Positions 58,088-64,000 of a stretch of DNA of 64,000 bases are shown piece after piece. This DNA comes from Styela clava (lineage: Eukaryota; Chordata; Ascidiacea; Stolidobranchia; Styelidae). The position numbers and the translations under genes were made by a program. Below the pieces are notes generated by a model. That model was not told the origin of the DNA. It did not search any database and was given only the letters and a program-made list of their open reading frames with translations. Within the stretch, counting starts at the first letter, position 1; each line of letters begins with the position of its first letter. Where the stretch lies: NCBI RefSeq assembly GCF_964204865.1, contig NC_135260.1, positions 4,216,001-4,280,000 of the forward strand. Direction: 5' to 3'.

Positions 58088-58511
58088 CCGTGTTTCCCCG
58101 AAAAAAAGAGTCTTATTCAAAATTCATTTTTAAAACACACTAGGGATTTTTTCAGGGACTGGGGGAAATCATACATTTACCAGGCTTGTCCATGGGAATC
58201 TTATGCGAGACGTCCCATGGGGTGGAATAGGACAGCACAGTTTTTTATTTTCCATGGTACACGAACTAACGTAGTATTTTCGGGGAACTGATGGTCAAGT
58301 ATTCGTTATGGATTTCGTGTTCATATAATGAGGCATAGCTCTCTTGTTAATTATAAAAGATGGTCAGCTTTGACAATGTACAAGGAAAGCGACACTTATA
58401 TAATATTTCTGAATTTTTTAAAGTTTACTAAGTCAATAAATGTTAACATCATTTTTAAAATTTAGACTAGGTCTTATTTGCAGGATAGGTCTTATTTTCG
58501 GGGTAACACGG
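58088..58511. mobile_element. Inverted-repeat DNA element, unit B copy
   Basis: CCGTGTTTCCCCGAAAA to TTTTCGGGGTAACACGG. It occupies the same place in the unit as 53706-54133. Confidence 0.75.
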
Positions 58512-59686
58512 AAGTCAGATGTGCATGGATTACTATGAAAAAGCCTTGTGTCAACTACTCACTATCACTATGGTGCTTAAATACTTTAGGCTGCGTCCCC
58601 TATTTAAATTGTATGTCGCGTCCCTCCTGAAAATAACTAGCTAACAATAATCTACAAATACCAGATAGTATGGGCAAAAGTAATATAACAAATAATAAAA
58701 ATATCAAGCCCAACAGCTCGCTGCAATCTTTAAACAATAGAGAATTGTAAATATCCAAAATAAGACGGGCAAGATCAAATCTAACAAATATTTTTATTTC
58801 GCTTCACCTCCATTTGGTTCAGTTTAAATCCTTTTATTTCTCAAAAATCGACCATGCGCATTAAATAACGGTGCTTTTTATAGGCCGTGTGTCTAATGGA
58901 ATGACCAGGTAGTGCTTCATTCTTCATTGCCCAAACTCAAAACTACTACTGGAATTGCTTTAAAAACAGTTGAACCTTATAGCCCGAAGCGCCTAAGCCC
59001 TAATCTGTAAAGCAAACCAATATAAGCAATTTATTTACCATGCGCCTTATGGTCCGTGAATACGGTAACTTTCATAAAAAGTAGAACCAGGTTCAAAGTC
59101 CAAGATTTTATTGGCCTCCATAAGCTAAAAAATAAATAGACTGTCCGGTATAAAAAAAAGTAATTTATTTCTGCATCATATTTAAAATACAAACTATACA
59201 TACACAAGTTCAAAGAAAATTGCACTTCAGGGTGAAAGAAGACGCCGAACGAGAGGCGGCATCAAACGCCACACGACGAAAGATAGAAAATATTTTGATC
59301 GTACTGATTTCTATGTACAATACGTTTACAATATATATACAAATTTTATGAAGCTTGAGGTGATGGGTCGAATGAATGATGTTTAGTTATGGAATATACC
59401 GTTCGGGGTTCAAAATTTTAAGAACGTTTTTCCCATTGTACCGAACTGACTAAAAAAGGTTTATGCAAGATAATAAAATCATCAAACGGATCAGTAACCC
59501 ATGCAATCCCCCTGAATTACATCACTGAGAATATCAAATCTATGATGCAGCTAGTTTAAGTTTTACGAACTTCCTGCGAAATTTTTTGTACTTGATGTAA
59601 TACATTCTCTGAAACTTCCCTATTCGCGATTTTACTATCACTGGAGGCGCCAGTGGACTATAACTTAACTCACTTAAAATGGCTTT

Positions 59687-59792
59687 GTACTACTTTCGAG
59701 TGTACATATAAAAAAATTGGAACGATACAGACAAGATTAGCATGGCCCATGCGCAAGGATGACACGCGCAATCGTGAAGCGTTCTTCTCTTT
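59687..59792 (+). ncRNA. U6 snRNA-like sequence, copy 2
   Basis: It is the same as 55309-55414 over all 106 nt that I compared, including ACAGACA and CCCAUGCG. An A tail of 12 follows at 59793-59804 and the TAAAATGG direct repeats flank it. It arose by duplication of the whole unit, not by a second retroposition. Confidence 0.82.
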
Positions 59793-60314
59793 AAAAAAAA
59801 AAAAACCTAAAATGGTTTCGTCCATTAATTTCTTACTTGTGATTTCACAATACCTCCTTGCGATACGCAAAACCTAACGCTGCCCGTGGGTTTGCAGCGT
59901 GGTAATTTAGTTATCTTTTGGTTGTATGCCTATTCCGAATTGATGATGTCAGGAATTTAATGAAGTACAATTCAATACCCTGTTTAGTTTGCGAAGTGGA
60001 ACTGCATTCTCAGGTATGTATTCGAAGTTGATGTTTTGATATTCAGCAGCGTTTTAGCTGCAGAGTCTACTCTAGATTATGTGTGTTTGTGAAAGCCGGT
60101 AGACCTAGTCTTGTATAGCGGTACAACTACAAATACCTATAGTGCGGGTGGCCTAACAATTTTCGCATATGCAATTTTTTGTCCCCGCCTGAAAACAAAC
60201 GTCATCCAAACATTACGTCACTGCAACGCCATAGTGATCAGTCTATCATAATCAGATTTACAATATTCTTTTTTGTGACGTTTTGGAGAGGGAGCGATGA
60301 TGACTCATATAGCA

Positions 60315-60848
60315 ACTATAGGATGACGACGGTACAAAAACGTGTGAGAACTAGATGGAAAACACTCTACATGTACTAGATAATCATAATTGTATACACT
60401 GCGACTTATTCCCCGTAACTTGGTACATAACAAAAAAAAAATGTTTTAAACGCCCCGACTCAATGAGTGTTCTAGGCCAGTGCTCTTCAACCGGGTATAG
60501 GGTATACCCAAGTGTATACCAGACCATAAGATAGATATACAACCAACCCCGTGTAACTCCGGAAATTTCTCCCGATGTTATAGGACTATAGGATGACGAC
60601 GGTACAAAAACGTGTGAGAACTAGATGGAAAACACTCTACATGTACTAGATAATCATAATTGTATACACTGCGACTTATTCCACGTAACTTGGTACATAA
60701 CAAAAAAAAATGTTTTAAACGCCCCGACTCAATGAGTGTTCTAGGCCAGTGCTCTTCAACCGGGTATAGGGTATACCCAAGTGTATACCAGACCATAAGA
60801 TAGATATACAACCAACCCCGTGTAACTCCGGAAATTTCTCCCGATGTT
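60315..60848 (+). repeat. 270-bp direct tandem duplication in unit B
   Basis: Same structure as 55938-56471. ACTATAGGATGACGACGG stands at 60315 and 60585, and both copies run to CCCGATGTT. Confidence 0.9.
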
Positions 60849-61139
60849 GAATTCGCCGACACGCTTGACTTGGTGCAAACAGATTATTATTGCTTCAAAA
60901 ATCATCTTGCGACTTCCTGCGTTTTTCTGTGTTCTGACGGCGCTGTCTCGCGTCAAGATTAAGTGAGTGACTTATAAATATTCAAGTTAGTTGTGCACAT
61001 GGAATATTACACGATATACTTGACTACAGAACTGATGGAATGCAGATTACGAAACAAAATAGAGGAACAATCAATTGAGTGGAAAGACCCTAGGACCGGT
61101 TCAGCACTCGAAAGCACATTGACAGTATGATTTTGTCAC

Positions 61140-64000
61140 ATGTCGTATATTTAGGGAGTTATTAATTAATCAGTAATGGAACACGCGGTGTAGCTATTGA
61201 GTCAGAGCAAAGGATACACGCTGGGTCGATAAGTCGGCGGTCTGCGATCGATATCTCGCTTTATAATTAATAGTAATTTGCTTCTCAGTAGTAATTAATT
61301 GTATATGTGGTAAGGCAAGCAGTATACTGTAAAATCTTTGCAGCATCTATTTTGCTTTACTAATGATATGCTACGGCAAAATTTCGCTGATGAAAAACAA
61401 GTGCAGTTCATTAACTTTGTAGTAATTACAGGTAAAATAATTGCCATGTTACAATTGAGACCATAAAAGTACTTTATGACGTTTAGTATTCTAGCATATA
61501 TTTAGGTCGTTAGATTTTACAAAATGTATTTTCTTTTGAATTGTGGTGGCTGTATCAGGTACACCGCAATGATCCTTTCTATTACCTTTCGCACAGTTCC
61601 CCTTTATATAGTTCTGATTGAGTTCTAAGCGTTCAATGCGATGACCTTCGACGGGGTCTTGCTTAATAGCATATAGGTTCGGCAAGCTCGCAAAGGTAAG
61701 AACCCCTGACCTAAACAGACTTGAACGCATACACGGTTAACTTTGATTCGAAGCAAATTTATTATCACAGGACATTTCAGTAACCCTTAACCTCCGCCGC
61801 ACAGAAGGGCAAAACAGTATTAATAAAAATAAATACAAATGAGAATTAAGTTAAATAAATCAAAATTGAGCGCGTAATAAAATAGGTTATACGTCTATAT
61901 AATAAAAAAATTTCACGGCGGCTTATTTAACCAGGGCCAGCCCCCCGTATATAATTCTAAAATATATCAAAATTGGAATCAACGCCAGTAACGTCGAACC
62001 CACCAAACAAAGTACACAACTAAGTTTATTATCAACAATATGTGACGGTTCTTTACAAAGCTCGATAAATTAATTATAAGTCTATTATTTAATACTCACA
62101 CTGGTTTTACAATCAAGCTTTGATCAATACAAGCACCCTATTAACATACTTGAAAATCACAAGTTATAAGTCGTAAAAAAGCGGAAATATGATTCGATAC
62201 TGCTGAACTTCCATAAGGTAAATACGTTCTCAGTACAAATATACTGCCGGCTCATTCCGGCTCACTGCTTTCACTTATTCAGCGAACCTATTGTGAACTA
62301 GAGCTGTATCTATATATTTCCAGTTTGGACGTTTGCATTGTTCTCTTGAAACAAAGGTGTCATATGATCACAGTATGATGACGGGTAATGGTTTTATATA
62401 GTTCCTTTTTACTACGAACAAAGAAGATTACATCAGAAATCACCCCTTTAACAAGTTTGTCTACCGTGCTTCCCCGAAAAAAAGGGTCTTATTCAAAATT
62501 CATTTTTAAAACATACTAGGGATTTTATTTCAGGGGCTGTGGGGGAATCATACATTTACCAGGCTTGCCCATAGGAATCTTATGGGAGACGTCCCATGGG
62601 GTGGAATAGGACAGCACAGTTTTTTTTATTTTCCATGGTACACGAACTAACGTAGTATTTTCGGGGAACTGGTGGTCAAACAATTCGTTATGGACTTCGT
62701 GTTCATATATTGAGGCATAGCTCTCTTGTTAATTATAAAAGGTGGCCAGCTTTGACAATGTACAAGGAAAGGGACACATATATATTATTTCTGAATTTTT
62801 TAAAGTTACCTAAGTCAATAAATCTTAACATCATTTTTTAAGTTTAGACTAGGCCTTATTTGCAGGCTAGGTCTCATTTTCGGGGTAACACGGAAGGTAG
62901 ACATCCGAAGTGTTGGCTGATCTATATCACTTGCTCATAATCAGATGTGCATGGGTTACTATGAATAAGTCCGGTGCCAGCTACTCACTATCACAATGGT
63001 TCTCAAACATTTTAAGCCGCGTCCCCTATTTAAATTTTATCTCGCGCCCCGCCTGAAAATAACTAGCTAACGATAATCTACAAATACCAGATAGCGGGGG
63101 AAAAAGTAAAAAACAAATAATAAAAATATCAAGCCCAACAGTTCTCTGCAATCTTTAAACAATAGAGAAATGTAAATATCCATAATAAGACGGGCAAGAC
63201 CAAATCTAACAATTATTTTTACTTTGCTTCACCTCCATTTGGTTCAGTTTAAATCCTTCTATTTTTCAAAAATCGACCATGCGCATTATATAACGGTGGT
63301 TTTTATAGACCTTGTGTCTAATTGAATGACCAGGTAGTGCTTTATTCTTAAATGCCCAAACCCAAAACCACTACTGGTATTGCTTTAAAAACGGTTGAAC
63401 CTTATAGCCCGAAGCGCCTAATCTATGAAGCAAACCAATCTAAGCAATTTATTTACCATGCGCCTTATGGTCCGTAAATACGTTAACTTTCATTAAAAGT
63501 AGAACCAGGTTCAAAGTCCAAGATTTTATTGGCCTCCATAAGCTAAAAAATAAATAGACTGTCCGGTAAAACGTAAACTGTCCGGTATAACCTAAAAAAT
63601 AAATAGACTGTCCGAAAATTAATTTATTTCTGCATCATATTTAAAATACGAACTATACATACACAAGCTCAAAGAAAATTGCACTTGATGGTGAAAGGAG
63701 ACGCCGAACGAGAGGCGGCATCAAAAGCCATACGACGAAAGATAAAAATTATTTTGAGCGTACTGATTTCTATGTACAATACGTATACAATATATATACA
63801 AATTTTATGAAGCTTGTGGTGATGGTTTGAATGAATGATATTTAGTTATCGACTATACCGTTTGGGGTTCAAAATTTTAAGAACGTTTTTCTCTTGAACC
63901 GAACTGACTAAGAAAGGTTTATGCAAGATAATGAAATCATCCCACGGATCAGTAACCCGTGCAATCCCCCTGAATTACATCACTGAGAATATCAAATCTA
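61140..64000 (+). repeat. Tandem array unit C, cut by the window end
   Basis: Its first 1.1 kb matches unit B closely. After about 62300 it is more diverged from both A and B. It has about 45 extra bases after the inverted-repeat element (about 62895-62940), a better-preserved hAT left end near 62994 (CAATGGTTCTCAAAC) and a local expansion of ACTGTCCGGTA near 63555-63615. A U6-like copy would fall just beyond position 64000. Confidence 0.85.
62464..62893. mobile_element. Inverted-repeat DNA element, unit C copy
   Basis: CCGTGCTTCCCCGAAAA to TTTTCGGGGTAACACGG. AAGGTAGACATCCG follows the right end, where units A and B have AAGTCAGATG. Confidence 0.75.

Larger units (their letters stand above)
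56763..61139 (+). repeat. Tandem array unit B (4377 bp)
   Basis: The unit starts at ATGTCGTATATTTAGGG. Its first 1.1 kb is nearly identical to unit C. From about 58300 to its end it is nearly identical to unit A. Between about 57890 and 58210 it differs from both, while A and C agree with each other. Confidence 0.88.

Overview
The window is metazoan nuclear DNA. It is AT-rich, has small exons with GT..AG introns, carries tRNA-derived SINEs, and is packed with short hAT-like, mariner-like and unclassified inverted-repeat elements. Several repeat families resemble, from memory only, ascidian (Ciona-type) repeats, so a tunicate is my best guess. The sequence alone cannot prove it. No bacterial gene, operon or CRISPR array is present. 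All genes I could assemble are spliced and lie on the minus strand, so most single open frames of any length are not genes.

Layout. 1-5211: the 5' part of a coiled-coil-like gene (three exons, leaving the window at its left edge), with a SINE in an intron. 5212-10486: intergenic, full of small DNA transposons. 10487-15522: a five-exon gene for a two-span membrane protein with PPxY-type motifs and a C-terminal PDZ-ligand-like end. 15523-32340: gene-poor, with degenerate tandem repeats, nested hAT elements and foldback MITEs. 32340-41215 and 44570-51215: two copies of one segmental duplication, each holding a complete six-exon gene (254 and 170 residues). The two genes are clear paralogues of unknown family, with identical exon phases, matching TATA positions and the same intronic minisatellite. 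41216-44570: an orphan coding exon, a dispersed repeat and a mariner-type transposase relic. 51216-52360: transposon ends and copies of a dispersed repeat. 52360-64000: a direct tandem array of a unit of about 4.4 kb (two full copies and most of a third). Each full copy carries a U6-snRNA-like sequence with retroposition marks, an inverted-repeat element and an internal 270-bp duplication.

Main points. (1) The paralogue pair can be reconstructed end to end; every intron is phase 1 and every internal exon is a multiple of three. (2) Transposons shared by, or private to, the two duplicated blocks date insertions relative to the duplication, including one clean empty site. (3) The 4.4-kb array is mosaic: its middle unit resembles the right unit in its left part and the left unit in its right part, as unequal exchange would produce. 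(4) The U6-like RNA keeps a well-formed 5' stem-loop through a compensatory change, but has an altered ACAGAGA box, no T-run terminator, an A tail and flanking direct repeats. Exon boundaries were read by eye from splice sites and phase; no alignment or database search was run.
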